From the NCBI RefSeq assembly GCF_900537075.1, contig NZ_UNRA01000002.1:186001-250000 (forward strand): DNA of 64,000 nucleotides, read 5' to 3'. Position numbers and translations under genes: made by a program. Position 1 is the stretch's first letter. Each line of letters starts with the position of its first letter. The DNA is from Tropicibacter sp. Alg240-R139. GTDB lineage: Bacteria > Pseudomonadota > Alphaproteobacteria > Rhodobacterales > Rhodobacteraceae. Positions 34,414 through 44,979 of this stretch are shown in pieces. The notes below the pieces were generated by a model, which had not been told where the DNA came from, made no database searches, and saw only the letters and a program-made list of their open reading frames with translations.

Positions 34414-36429
34414 ATGACCAACCCGATCCTTGCCGCCTGGCAAACCCCTTTTGAAATCGCGCCTTTCGATACCATCAGCGATGACGATTTTGCCCCTGCT
34501 TTGGACGCAGCGTTGAGCGCGCACCTTGAGCAAATCCAGACCATCGCAGAAACCGCCGAAACACCCAATTTCGACAACACCATCGGTGCGATGGAGGCCG
34601 CAGGCGAGGATCTCGACAAGGTGCTCTCGGTGTTCTTCACGGTGGCGGGCGCTGACAGCAATCCCAAGCGCGAGGAACTGCAGCGCGCGTTCTCTCCGAA
34701 ACTGGCGGCGCATTTCTCTGCGATTTCATCGAACAAGACGCTGTTTCACCGGGTTGCCGACCTTTGGGATCGCAAAGACAACTTGGATCTGACATCTGAA
34801 CAAGCGCGCGTTTTGATGCTGTCCCACCGAGGCTTTGTCCGCGCTGGTGCTGCTCTGGAAGGGGCTGACGACACCCGCATGCGAGAGATCAAGGCCCGGC
34901 TGGCCACCCTTGGCACGTCGTTCACGCAGAACCTGCTTGCGGATGAGCGTGGGTGGTTCATGGAACTGACCGACGGCGATCTGAATGGCCTGCCTGAATT
35001 CGTAGTTGATGCTGCCCGCGCTGCCGGAGAGGAAAAAGGTGCCGACGGCCCTGTCGTGACCCTGTCCCGCTCGATCATCGTGCCCTTCCTGCAATTCTCG
35101 CCCCGTCGCGACTTGCGCGAGACGGCGTATAAGGCCTGGGTCGCGCGCGGTGCCAACGGTGGTGAAACCGACAACCGCGAAATCGCGGCTGAGACGCTGA
35201 AACTGCGCGAGGAACGCGCTCGCCTTCTGGGGTACGACGACTTCGCCACCTACAAGCTGGAAACCGAAATGGCGCGCACGCCGGATCGGGTGCGCGATTT
35301 GCTGATGCAGGTCTGGGAACCGGCCAAGGCACAGGCCAATGCGGATGCGGAAACTATGACCCAGATGATGCAGTCCGATGGCATCAACGGCCCGCTCGAG
35401 GCCTGGGATTGGCGCTACTACGCCGAAAAACGGCGCAAGGCCGAGCATGATCTGGATGAGGCGGAGCTCAAGCCGTACCTGCAACTCGACCGCATGATCG
35501 ACGCCTCGTTTGCCTGTGCGAACCGCCTGTTCGGTTTGGAATTTGCCCCGCTCGACATCCCGCTCTACCACGAAGACTGCCGCGCATGGGAGGTCACCCG
35601 GAACGGCCAACATGTGGCGGTGTTCATCGGCGATTTCTTCGCCCGCGGGTCCAAACGCTCGGGCGCCTGGTGCAGTGCCATGCGCGCTCAGGCCAAGTTC
35701 CCTAAGGTGCAGGCGCCTATCGTGATCAACGTCTGCAACTTTGCCAAAGGCGATCCGGCGCTATTGTCCTATGACGATGCCCGCACCCTGTTCCACGAAT
35801 TCGGCCACGCCCTGCATCAGATGCTGTCGAATGTGACTTACGAGAGTATCTCGGGCACCTCCGTCGCGCGGGATTTTGTGGAATTGCCCAGCCAGCTTTA
35901 TGAGCACTGGCTTGAAGTCCCCGAGGTGTTGGCGGAATTTGCCACCCACGCTGAAACAGGCGCGCCGATGCCGCAAGAGATGCTGGACAAGGTGCTAAAG
36001 GCTGCGAACTTCGACATGGGGTTTCAGACGGTGGAATATGTGGCTTCGGCTCTGGTGGATTTGGAATTCCACGATGGTGCGGCACCGGCTGATCCAATGG
36101 CCAAGCAGACCGACGTGTTGGACAAGATCGGTATGCCACAGGCTATCGGCATGCGCCATGCGACGCCGCAGTTCGCCCATGTTTTTGCAGGCGACGGCTA
36201 CAGCTCGGCCTATTACAGCTACATGTGGTCCGAAGTGATGGATGCTGATGCCTTTGCCGCTTTCGAGGAGGCAGGCGGGGCGTTTGACGCGGAACGGGCC
36301 AAAGCTCTGGAAGAACACATCCTTTCCACCGGCGGCTCGCGCGAGGCCGAAGAGCTCTACTTGGCGTTCCGCGGCAAACTTCCCGGGGTTGAGGCACTTC
36401 TCAAAGGGCGCGGGCTGATCGCGGCCTGA
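34414..36429 (+). CDS. dcp: M3 family metallopeptidase (peptidyl-dipeptidase Dcp-like)
   Basis: 671 aa, same length as E. coli Dcp. The zinc motif HEFGH is at residues 461-465 in LFHEFGHALHQ, with the third ligand Glu ~25-30 residues on. The N-terminal helical lid FDNTIGAMEAAGEDLDKVLSVF and FVRAGAALEGADDTRM blocks are as in Dcp. It removes dipeptides from peptide C-termini; no signal peptide, so cytoplasmic. The frame is open from 33892, but ATG at 34414 has AAAGGAGA five bases upstream and is the family start. GC-rich repeat copy B follows the stop. Confidence 0.94.
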   Translation: MTNPILAAWQTPFEIAPFDTISDDDFAPALDAALSAHLEQIQTIAETAETPNFDNTIGAMEAAGEDLDKVLSVFFTVAGADSNPKREELQRAFSPKLAAHFSAISSNKTLFHRVADLWDRKDNLDLTSEQARVLMLSHRGFVRAGAALEGADDTRMREIKARLATLGTSFTQNLLADERGWFMELTDGDLNGLPEFVVDAARAAGEEKGADGPVVTLSRSIIVPFLQFSPRRDLRETAYKAWVARGANGGETDNREIAAETLKLREERARLLGYDDFATYKLETEMARTPDRVRDLLMQVWEPAKAQANADAETMTQMMQSDGINGPLEAWDWRYYAEKRRKAEHDLDEAELKPYLQLDRMIDASFACANRLFGLEFAPLDIPLYHEDCRAWEVTRNGQHVAVFIGDFFARGSKRSGAWCSAMRAQAKFPKVQAPIVINVCNFAKGDPALLSYDDARTLFHEFGHALHQMLSNVTYESISGTSVARDFVELPSQLYEHWLEVPEVLAEFATHAETGAPMPQEMLDKVLKAANFDMGFQTVEYVASALVDLEFHDGAAPADPMAKQTDVLDKIGMPQAIGMRHATPQFAHVFAGDGYSSAYYSYMWSEVMDADAFAAFEEAGGAFDAERAKALEEHILSTGGSREAEELYLAFRGKLPGVEALLKGRGLIAA

Positions 36430-36469
36430 GTCAACTCAGGATGGCGTTCGGCGGCTACACCTGCCGCGA

Positions 36470-36556
36470 GCGCAACCGCGCCGCGCGTCAGCGCGGCGCC
36501 GGGCCCAACGGGAGGAGGTGTCCCGCTAGGGGCATCGCCGACGGGCGGGAGCACCC
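36470..36556. repeat. GC-rich intergenic repeat, copy B
   Basis: Starts GCAACCGC, then the dyad GCGCCGCGCG-TCA-GCGCGGCGC, GGGCCCAAC, a second hairpin and GGGCGGGAGCACC, the same architecture as copy A at 32970-33054. It lies between dcp and the convergent ghrA. Confidence 0.5.
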
Positions 36557-36575
36557 CTGAACCTGATCGAATGGG

Positions 36576-37508
36576 TCAGTACCCGAGTGTCCGATCCACA
36601 ACATGCAACAAAGGCTCACCGTTCAGATCACGGCGGATGTTTTCAGCAATGACCTGACTGGCCGTGCTGGCGCGGGTCTCGGACGCGATATGGGGCGTCA
36701 CAGTCACCTGCGGATGCGCCCAAAAGGCGTGATCGGCAGGCAGGGGCTCGATGCGGAACACATCCAGGGTCGCATGGGCGATCTGGCCACTGTCCAGTGC
36801 CACCAACAGAGCGTCGTCGTCGATCAATGGCCCCCGACCCGGGTTGATGATGAAAGCGCCACGCGGCATCAGCGCTAGCGATTCTGCGTTCAGCGTGTTT
36901 TCGGTCGCGGGCGTGTTCGGCAGCAAAAGCACCACAATATCGGCCTCTGATAGCGCTGCCTGCAGCCCCTGCGGCCCGCATTCACAGTGGATTCGGTCGA
37001 TCTCCTTGGGGGACCGGCTCCATCCCGTGACATCGAACCCCAACCCGGCCAAAGCCTGCGCCACCGCAGCCCCCAAAGCACCCAGGCCCAGAACAGTGAC
37101 CTTGCGATCCTGTGCCAGAGGCGGGGCCACATTGCGCCAAATTCCATCTTGCCCGTTAATATGTCCGTCGATCCCCAGATGATAGCGCAGCGTGTGTCCC
37201 ATCACCCATTCGATCATGCCCTGGGTCAGCCCGTGATCCACCAGTCGGGTCAGCGGTACTGTGAGCGTCTCGTTGCCCACCACACCTTCGACCCCGGCCC
37301 ACAGGTTCAGCACTGCGCGCAACCGAGTGTAAGGCGTGAAGTCCTGCACGTCGCTGTTGGGGGCATAGACGATATAGTCTACCTCTTCCGGCGCAAATTC
37401 GGTGCGCAGGTCAAAGTCAATTCCAGCCCCAGTCAGAGCCTTGGTCAAAGGTGTCTCATAGGTCGTCCAGCGTTCCGCCTTGGCGGCGAACAGAATGTTT
37501 GTGGTCAT
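36576..37508 (-). CDS. ghrA: Glyoxylate/hydroxypyruvate reductase A (D-2-hydroxyacid dehydrogenase)
   Basis: 310 aa. The NAD(P)-binding part has VLGLGALGAAVAQAL; NPGRGPLIDDDALL contains the Arg and acid-pair region; the catalytic His is in VTVTPHIASET. GhrA reduces glyoxylate and hydroxypyruvate with NADPH. The ATG lies only 4 bp after the rodA stop, so it is the last gene of the rod-shape operon transcript, though functionally unrelated. Substrate preference is inferred from family resemblance. Confidence 0.9.
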   Translation of the reverse strand: MTTNILFAAKAERWTTYETPLTKALTGAGIDFDLRTEFAPEEVDYIVYAPNSDVQDFTPYTRLRAVLNLWAGVEGVVGNETLTVPLTRLVDHGLTQGMIEWVMGHTLRYHLGIDGHINGQDGIWRNVAPPLAQDRKVTVLGLGALGAAVAQALAGLGFDVTGWSRSPKEIDRIHCECGPQGLQAALSEADIVVLLLPNTPATENTLNAESLALMPRGAFIINPGRGPLIDDDALLVALDSGQIAHATLDVFRIEPLPADHAFWAHPQVTVTPHIASETRASTASQVIAENIRRDLNGEPLLHVVDRTLGY

Positions 37509-37512
37509 GGTG

Positions 37513-38661
37513 TCAGGATCCCAGGCGAGGTCGGTGAATATGCGCGCTTTGCACCAGCCCGAATGCGACCATCAGCACCAGCATGGCCGAACCGCCATAG
37601 CTGACCATCGGAAGCGGGACGCCCACAACCGGCGCCAGCCCCATGACCATCGACATGTTCACGGCAAAGAACAGGAAGAAGTTGATAGAAATCCCCAAGG
37701 TGACCAGGGACGAAAACCTGTCTTTGGTGGCAAGCGCCGTAGTAATGCAGAAGAGGATGATCAGACTGTAGAGGCCCAGCAAGGAAAAGCCGCCGACAAA
37801 CCCGAACTCCTCGGCCAGCGTGGTAAAGATGAAGTCCGTGTGTTTTTCGGGCAAGAAGTTTAGCCGAGACTGCGTACCTTGCATGAACCCGCGCCCAGTC
37901 CAGCCACCTGATCCAAGCGCGATTTTGGATTGGGTGATGTGATAACCCGCGCCCAAAGGATCGGAAGACGGATCAAGGAAGGTGTCGATCCGACGGTATT
38001 GATAGTTCTTGAGCAATTGCCACTCGGTTCCGCGGCTTTGAAACACGGCAGTGACAAGTCCCACGCCTGCTGCGATGACGGCCGCAAAATATGCCCAATG
38101 CACGCCGGCCAGAAACATCAACCCGCCACCTGCAGCCATCAGCAGGATCGACGTGCCCAAATCCGGTTGGCGCAGGACCAGGAAGGTCGGGAACAGGATC
38201 ATTATCACAGGAATCAGAACCCAAAAAGGGCGCGATGTCTTATTGCCGGGGAGCCAGTCATAATAAGCAGCCAGTAGCATCACCAAGGTTATTTTCATCA
38301 GTTCCGAGGGCTGCAGGCGCATGAAGCCGATGTCGATCCAGCGTTGTGCCCCCATGCCCACGGTTCCGAAAAATTCCACGGAAATCAACAGGATAATAGA
38401 TATCAGATAGGCCACCACAGCCATGTTGCGCCAGAACCATATTGGCACCATCGCGACAAACATCATGACAGCAAGGCCAAGCGCGAACCGTTTCATCTGC
38501 GGTTCGGCCCAAGGGGTGAAGGATCCGCCGGCAACAGAATAGAGCATCAGGAAACCGACACCAGCCACGCTCATCAGCAGCACGGTCAGCGCCCAGTTCA
38601 TATAGAACACTTTGCGCAGGCCGGTGGGCGTGGATTTGACCGTGTATTCGAGATAACTCAT
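37513..38661 (-). CDS. rodA: Rod shape-determining peptidoglycan glycosyltransferase RodA
   Basis: 382 aa SEDS-family membrane protein with ten helices expected. It has GMGAQRWIDIGFMRLQPSELMK, LRQPDLGTSILL, NFLPEKHTDFIFTTLAEEFGF and the terminal VGVPLPMVSYGGSAML, all SEDS signatures; the catalytic Asp lies in the EKHTDF loop. It polymerises glycan strands together with the class B PBP2 encoded just upstream. The ATG overlaps the mrdA stop by 4 bp. Confidence 0.96.
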   Translation of the reverse strand: MSYLEYTVKSTPTGLRKVFYMNWALTVLLMSVAGVGFLMLYSVAGGSFTPWAEPQMKRFALGLAVMMFVAMVPIWFWRNMAVVAYLISIILLISVEFFGTVGMGAQRWIDIGFMRLQPSELMKITLVMLLAAYYDWLPGNKTSRPFWVLIPVIMILFPTFLVLRQPDLGTSILLMAAGGGLMFLAGVHWAYFAAVIAAGVGLVTAVFQSRGTEWQLLKNYQYRRIDTFLDPSSDPLGAGYHITQSKIALGSGGWTGRGFMQGTQSRLNFLPEKHTDFIFTTLAEEFGFVGGFSLLGLYSLIILFCITTALATKDRFSSLVTLGISINFFLFFAVNMSMVMGLAPVVGVPLPMVSYGGSAMLVLMVAFGLVQSAHIHRPRLGS

Positions 38662-40604
38662 GCGCGGTCCTTTCCGTCGGTCCGGGCACGGGGGCGGCGC
38701 TCGCGCTTCATGCGCTCTTGCTGTGCCTCGATGCGCCCACGATCCTTTCGGGGGTATGCCTCTATCGGTGGTGTGCCACCAAACAGAGCCTGCAACATGA
38801 TGTCGCGAGCAACCGGAGCGGCCGCCTTGGAGCCGCCGCCGCCGTGTTCAACCACGACCGAGACGGCATATTTCGGATCGTCGTAGGGGGCAAAGCAAAC
38901 AAACAGCGCATGGTCGCGGCGCTCCCACGGCAAGTCGGCGTTGCGGATCACGCCTGCTGCGCGTTCGGCGGCGGTGATGTTGCGGACTTGGCTGGTGCCA
39001 GTCTTGCCCGCCAAACGAAACGCATCGTCGATGATTCGGCTGCCATAAGCCGTGCCGCGCCGATCGTTGCTGACCGAGAACATTGCGCGGCGCAGTTTGC
39101 GCAGGTTGTTTTCATTGACGTCGATGGTCTCCCCCGCGCCCGTTGCCTGTTCCACGCCATCAATGGATTTGACCAGCCGGGGCGTCACACTGCGGCCCGT
39201 AGCGAGCCGTGCTGTCATCACCGCCAATTGCAACGGTGAAGCCAGCATAAAGCCCTGACCAATAGAGGCATTGGCGGTGTCTCCCACCAGCCAATCCTGC
39301 CCGTGCACACGGGATTTCCAGTCGCGGTTGGGTGCCAATCCGCTGGCCACGGCAGACATCGGCAGATCGTGACGCACGCCCAGTCCGAACTTCTGAGCCA
39401 TCGCCGAGATCCTGTCGATCCCGACTTTCAGCGCCACGTCATAGTAATAGACATCGCAGCTGCGTTTGAGCGAATTAAGCAGATCAATACGTCCATGCCC
39501 CCCGCGTTTCCAGCAGTGGAATCTGCGGCTGCTTACTTCCAGATAGCCAGGGCAATAGACGGTGTCATCGGGGCCAACGATTCCGGACTCAAGTGCGGCA
39601 AGCGCGGTGATCATCTTGAAGGTCGAGCCGGGCGGATAGGTGCCTTGGACTGATTTATTGGCCAGCGGGCGATATGGGTCTTCGGTCAGCGACCGGTAAT
39701 CGGCAACCGAGATACCTCGCACAAACAGGTTGGGATCAAACGACGGCGCCGAAGAGATCGCACGAAGATCGCCGGTTTCGCAGTCGATGACTACGGCGCT
39801 GGCGCTTTCGTTGCCCAGTCGAGCCTGCACATATTCTTGCAGAGTGGCATCGACCGAGAGCTGCAGGTCTGCGCCCTGTTGCCCTTCGCGACGATCCAAT
39901 TCGCGCATGACCCGTCCCGTGGCGTTGACTTCGACTCGTTTGGCGCCAGCCTTGCCGCGCAATTGCCTTTCGCGCTTTGCTTCGACACCGACCTTACCAA
40001 TCTGAAAGCGCGGGATGCGCAACACCGGTTCGGGGTCGTCGATCTGGCTCAGGTCATAGTCGCTAACTGGGCCAACATAGCCCAGGACATGAGCGAAATC
40101 AGGACCTTGCGGATAAACGCGCGTCAGGCCGACTTCGGGAGTTATTCCAGGTAGGGCTGGGGCGTTGACCGCAACCTTGGAGATATCGTCCCAGGTGACA
40201 CGTTCAGCCAGTGTAATAGGCAGGAAGGGCGGCGAGCGACGCATCTCGGTACGGGCGCGCTCTACGTCTTCAGGATCCAGCGCCACCAGTTTGGACAGAT
40301 CACCAATTACCTTGTCCAGGTCACCGGCATCCTCACGCACGATGATGATGCGATACAGCGGGATATTCTGACCCAGGATTGCGCCGTTGCGATCAAAAAC
40401 TTCGCCCCGGGTGGGTGGGATCAGGCGGATGTTGACGCGATTTTCTTCGGCCAGAAGACGGAACTGATCGGCCTGATCTACCTGCATGTAGCGCATGCGC
40501 ATAGCCAGCCCGCCGATAAACGCGGCCTGCATTCCACCAAGCAACAGCGCCCGGCGGGATAGCTTGCGATGGGCGCCTTCGACGTCGCGGGGCGGACGCT
40601 TCAT
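38658..40604 (-). CDS. mrdA: Penicillin-binding protein 2 (peptidoglycan D,D-transpeptidase)
   Basis: 648 aa. A single membrane helix (~20-38) is followed by the dimerisation domain with PPTRGEVFDRNG. The transpeptidase domain has the active-site S327-T-F-K330 in YPPGSTFKM, SxD-type motif KRSCDVYYYD and KTG in AGKTGTSQV. It cross-links peptidoglycan for cell elongation together with RodA. The frame is open from 40730; ATG at 40604 has GGGAGG seven bases upstream and overlaps the mreD stop (ATGA). The catalytic domain is periplasmic. Confidence 0.96.
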   Translation of the reverse strand: MKRPPRDVEGAHRKLSRRALLLGGMQAAFIGGLAMRMRYMQVDQADQFRLLAEENRVNIRLIPPTRGEVFDRNGAILGQNIPLYRIIIVREDAGDLDKVIGDLSKLVALDPEDVERARTEMRRSPPFLPITLAERVTWDDISKVAVNAPALPGITPEVGLTRVYPQGPDFAHVLGYVGPVSDYDLSQIDDPEPVLRIPRFQIGKVGVEAKRERQLRGKAGAKRVEVNATGRVMRELDRREGQQGADLQLSVDATLQEYVQARLGNESASAVVIDCETGDLRAISSAPSFDPNLFVRGISVADYRSLTEDPYRPLANKSVQGTYPPGSTFKMITALAALESGIVGPDDTVYCPGYLEVSSRRFHCWKRGGHGRIDLLNSLKRSCDVYYYDVALKVGIDRISAMAQKFGLGVRHDLPMSAVASGLAPNRDWKSRVHGQDWLVGDTANASIGQGFMLASPLQLAVMTARLATGRSVTPRLVKSIDGVEQATGAGETIDVNENNLRKLRRAMFSVSNDRRGTAYGSRIIDDAFRLAGKTGTSQVRNITAAERAAGVIRNADLPWERRDHALFVCFAPYDDPKYAVSVVVEHGGGGSKAAAPVARDIMLQALFGGTPPIEAYPRKDRGRIEAQQERMKRERRPRARTDGKDRA

Positions 40605-41140
40605 GACCGACCTCCCAGGATATCGACGTCTGCAGGGGTCAGTTTGCGCACGCCAAACAGGCTTTGGCTGATAAGCGCCACCAGCGGGTAGATCACGATC
40701 GTCAGGACAAGCTGGACCAGCACCAGCCATAGTGGAGCCTGTTCAACAGCGGTCAGACCCAGGATCGTACGATTCAGAACCATGATCGACACGAGTACCA
40801 ACCCGACGGATGCCCATTCACCCAGAAAACTGGCATCGCTTAGCCCCACAGACCAGTTGCGCAAATACGCTGCCCCGGCCACGACGAGGGCGGATAGCAG
40901 ACCGGGGGGGCGTTGCAGCATGAAATCTGCGATCAACAGGACAAAAGCGATCAGCAGAACCGGCACAAAGTCCGGGCGTCTCAGCGACCAAGCAAAAGTC
41001 AACGAGATCAGCAGATCGGGCGGGGCCCACCGTCTGGGTATGGTATCCAGCGGCAATAGGTGAACGAAAAGGATGATCAGCGCCAAACCCACGTACAGCA
41101 GGCGCATGGTCCAGATGCGAGAGGTCGACAGGCTATCCAT
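40601..41140 (-). CDS. mreD: Rod shape-determining protein MreD
   Basis: 179 aa, about five to six membrane helices, poorly conserved as usual for MreD. The identity rests on hydrophobic profile, length and position between mreC and mrdA. The frame extends upstream inside mreC; ATG at 41140 has AGGAGG at the right distance and overlaps the mreC stop by 8 bp. MreD bridges MreB filaments and the periplasmic elongasome. Confidence 0.9.
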   Translation of the reverse strand: MDSLSTSRIWTMRLLYVGLALIILFVHLLPLDTIPRRWAPPDLLISLTFAWSLRRPDFVPVLLIAFVLLIADFMLQRPPGLLSALVVAGAAYLRNWSVGLSDASFLGEWASVGLVLVSIMVLNRTILGLTAVEQAPLWLVLVQLVLTIVIYPLVALISQSLFGVRKLTPADVDILGGRS

Positions 41141-42047
41141 CAGCCGCCTCCTCGTCTTCGACCACTTGGGCCTCGCCATTCTCGACCGGGGTGGTCGTAA
41201 CAATGTCGCCGGGGGTTTCGATCTGTTCGTGACCCAAATGCCTGATGACGCGCAGGAATTCCAGACGCTCATAATCAGCAGACAAACGCACCCGCAAACG
41301 GCCCGAGGGGTCTTGAGCAATTTGACCGATCAGCAATCCGGCAGGGAACACGCCGCCGTCGCCAGATGTGATAACTCGGTCGCCGGGACGTACAAGCTCA
41401 CGGTTTTCCAGAAAATCCAATACTGGTGCTGCGGTATTGTCGCCGGCAATTAACGTTGTTTGCCCAGAAGGCTGGATCGTCGCGGGGATCGAGCTGGCCG
41501 CGTCAGTCAGCAGGATGACCCGGGCTGTGTTCTGGCCCACGCCAGAGATGCGGCCCACCAGCCCGATGCCATCCATCGCGGCCCACCCGTCGACGATACC
41601 GTCGCGCGCGCCCACGTTCAGCAGCACCGATTGCCGGAATGGGGAACCGCTGTCGGCCATTACGACGCCCGTCACATAGGTCAGCTGCGGATCAAGGCGC
41701 ACGTTGTTGAGGTCCAGCAGGCGCGCGTTTTCCTGCTCCAGCTGCAGCGCCGCCTCTTTCCAGGCACGCATCTGGCGCAGCTCGCTACGCAGCTCGCGGT
41801 TTTGTTCGCTCAGGCGTTGATAGCTTTGGAAATCACGGAACAGATTGACCGTGGCCGTCACAGGCACCATGGCCCATTCCATCGAGGGCACGACCTTATC
41901 GGTGACCTGGGCGCGGAACCGTTCGACACGTGGGCTGTCGATGCGCCAAACCAAGAAGATACCAAGCAGGCACAACAGCAAAGCCCCAAGCAGCAACCTG
42001 CGCAGCGGGGCGGTATAGTCTTCGCGCTGTGAACGATCCTTGGCCAC
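41133..42047 (-). CDS. mreC: Rod shape-determining protein MreC
   Basis: 304 aa. A membrane helix near residues 15-32 (LLLGALLLCLLGIFLVW) is followed by a coiled coil (~70-105, QRLSEQNRELRSELRQMRAWKE, shown in part) and two beta-barrel domains with GVVMADSGSPFRQSVLLN and DRVITSGDGGVFPAGLLIG. The acidic C-terminal tail is typical for alphaproteobacteria. It organises PBP2/RodA on the periplasmic side. The start is GTG at 42047 with AAGGGAG five bases upstream. Confidence 0.94.
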   Translation of the reverse strand: MAKDRSQREDYTAPLRRLLLGALLLCLLGIFLVWRIDSPRVERFRAQVTDKVVPSMEWAMVPVTATVNLFRDFQSYQRLSEQNRELRSELRQMRAWKEAALQLEQENARLLDLNNVRLDPQLTYVTGVVMADSGSPFRQSVLLNVGARDGIVDGWAAMDGIGLVGRISGVGQNTARVILLTDAASSIPATIQPSGQTTLIAGDNTAAPVLDFLENRELVRPGDRVITSGDGGVFPAGLLIGQIAQDPSGRLRVRLSADYERLEFLRVIRHLGHEQIETPGDIVTTTPVENGEAQVVEDEEAADG

Positions 42048-42128
42048 GAGACTCCCTTTCGGCGCGCGGTCAGGTTTGATCCCGGATTAGAGCCGATGCG
42101 CCGTGCAGTGCCCTAAAGGGTGCGCCCC

Positions 42129-43501
<1,373 letters not shown>

Positions 43502-44398
43502 ATGGACTTCCTGAGCCAATACATCAGTGACTTTCAACTGACACATTGGGAAACGTTGATCGACGAATGGTTTCTGGTCTTCGCTCTGGTCTTCTTGGCG
43601 TTTGAGCTGATCCGCTACGCTGTGATCAAGCGGCTGAACTGGCAAATGGTTGGAGACACTGCAACCAACTTCATCACGTTGGCATTCTTCATCGGCATTA
43701 CTTTCTTTGGTATGGCTGCGTTTTATGTGGGTGCATATTTCTATGCTGCACAATTTGCTGTGTTCGAGATCCCGACCACTTGGGCCTCAGTCCTGATCGC
43801 TTTGGTGTTGGCGGACCTGGCCTACTATTGGGAGCACCGAATCCTGCATCGGATCAATTTTCTGTGGGCTACACATTCCGTGCATCACAGTTCCCCCTTC
43901 TTTAATATCTCTGTGGCCTATCGCCATGGCCCGCTGGATGGCTTTTGGCCGTTGTTCTTCCATCTGCCGCTGGTTTTGCTGGGCTTCAACCCGGTTCTGA
44001 TCCTGGTAGTGGAACTATTGGTGCAGCTCTATCAGACCGCGCTGCACACCGAGGTGATCGGCAAGTTCTGGAAGCCCATCGAGCTGATCATGAATACTCC
44101 GTCGCATCACCGAGTGCACCATGGGTCGAACCGTAAGTATCTGGATAAGAACTATGCCGGGATCTTCATAATCTGGGACCGCATGTTCGGCACCTTTGAA
44201 GAGGAAGAAGAAGAGGTGGTTTACGGCCTGGTCAAACCCATCGAATCGATCAACCCTTTTGTGGCGTTCTTTCACGGATTCAAACGCCTTGCGGCAGATG
44301 TCTGGAACATGCCGGGGGTCATGAACAAGCTGGGTGTCCTTTTTGGTCCACCGGGCTGGCAGCCCAAGACCCGCAAAGACACACCGCCTGCAGAATAA
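43502..44398 (+). CDS. Sterol desaturase / fatty acid hydroxylase family membrane protein
   Basis: 298 aa with about four membrane helices. The eight-histidine di-iron motif is complete: H112-x3-H116 (EHRILH), H125-x2-HH128-129 (HSVHH) and H202-H203-x2-HH206-207 (HHRVHHG). The family inserts hydroxyl groups or double bonds into lipids using O2. Bacterial members act on fatty acids, ornithine lipids, carotenoids or sterol-like lipids; substrate unknown here. GAGG precedes the ATG. The DUF2141 gene follows 18 bp later in the same direction, ending in a shared terminator. Confidence 0.88.
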   Translation: MDFLSQYISDFQLTHWETLIDEWFLVFALVFLAFELIRYAVIKRLNWQMVGDTATNFITLAFFIGITFFGMAAFYVGAYFYAAQFAVFEIPTTWASVLIALVLADLAYYWEHRILHRINFLWATHSVHHSSPFFNISVAYRHGPLDGFWPLFFHLPLVLLGFNPVLILVVELLVQLYQTALHTEVIGKFWKPIELIMNTPSHHRVHHGSNRKYLDKNYAGIFIIWDRMFGTFEEEEEEVVYGLVKPIESINPFVAFFHGFKRLAADVWNMPGVMNKLGVLFGPPGWQPKTRKDTPPAE

Positions 44399-44416
44399 GC
44401 CTTAAGGACCGCACAG

Positions 44417-44911
44417 ATGCCAACCAACGTACAACGCATCACCGCCGCCGTGGCGACAGTCGCCCTGTTTGTGGGCGGTGCGTGGGTCGCCTCGGGGTTT
44501 TCGATCGATCTGCCCGACGCTTCGGTGTCGGCCACTGGCGCAACCTCGGACGAGGGCCTGAGCGTCAACCTGCACGGCGCGCGCAATGACACCGGCAATC
44601 TGATCGTCATGGTGTTCGATCAAGCCGGGCCATTTACGAACATGGATTACCAAAACACTGTCGGCTACCTTGAGGTGCCCGCCAGCACTTTTTCGCAGCG
44701 GCTGGATTTCCCTGATCTCAACAACACCTACTACGCCATCGTAGCCATCCATGATGAAAACGGTGACTATGAGTTAAACTATGACGAGACCCATCTGCCG
44801 ACAGAAGGCTATGCCATTTCAGGATCAAACGACCTGTATAGCGATCCGGTGTTCGAATACTCGTTGGTTGAACCAGGAAAGGTCGACCTGGCGATTTATT
44901 ACTGGCAATAA
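44417..44911 (+). CDS. DUF2141 domain-containing exported protein
   Basis: 164 aa. A hydrophobic N-terminus (~8-28) indicates a signal peptide or anchor. A beta-sandwich domain follows: LSVNLHGARNDTGNLIVMVFD, the central DLNNTYYAIVAIHDENGDYELNYDE (shown in part) and PTEGYAISGSN, the hallmark of DUF2141. The function of the family is unknown. It forms a two-gene operon with the sterol-desaturase-like protein (18-bp gap, AAGGA ribosome site), suggesting an envelope or lipid-linked role by association only. Confidence 0.85.
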   Translation: MPTNVQRITAAVATVALFVGGAWVASGFSIDLPDASVSATGATSDEGLSVNLHGARNDTGNLIVMVFDQAGPFTNMDYQNTVGYLEVPASTFSQRLDFPDLNNTYYAIVAIHDENGDYELNYDETHLPTEGYAISGSNDLYSDPVFEYSLVEPGKVDLAIYYWQ

Positions 44912-44927
44912 ATCTGTCCAGACTAAG

Positions 44928-44957
44928 AAAGGGCGGCCCCAGCGAGCCGCCCTTTTT
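44928..44957. terminator. Bidirectional Rho-independent terminator
   Basis: Stem GGGCGGC (44931-44937) with GCCGCCC (44946-44952), loop of 8, flanked by AAA upstream and TTTTT downstream. It ends the desaturase/DUF2141 operon and may also serve leuA from the other side. Confidence 0.85.
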
Positions 44958-44979
44958 GTGTTTGTCCGGAGTGACCGTT

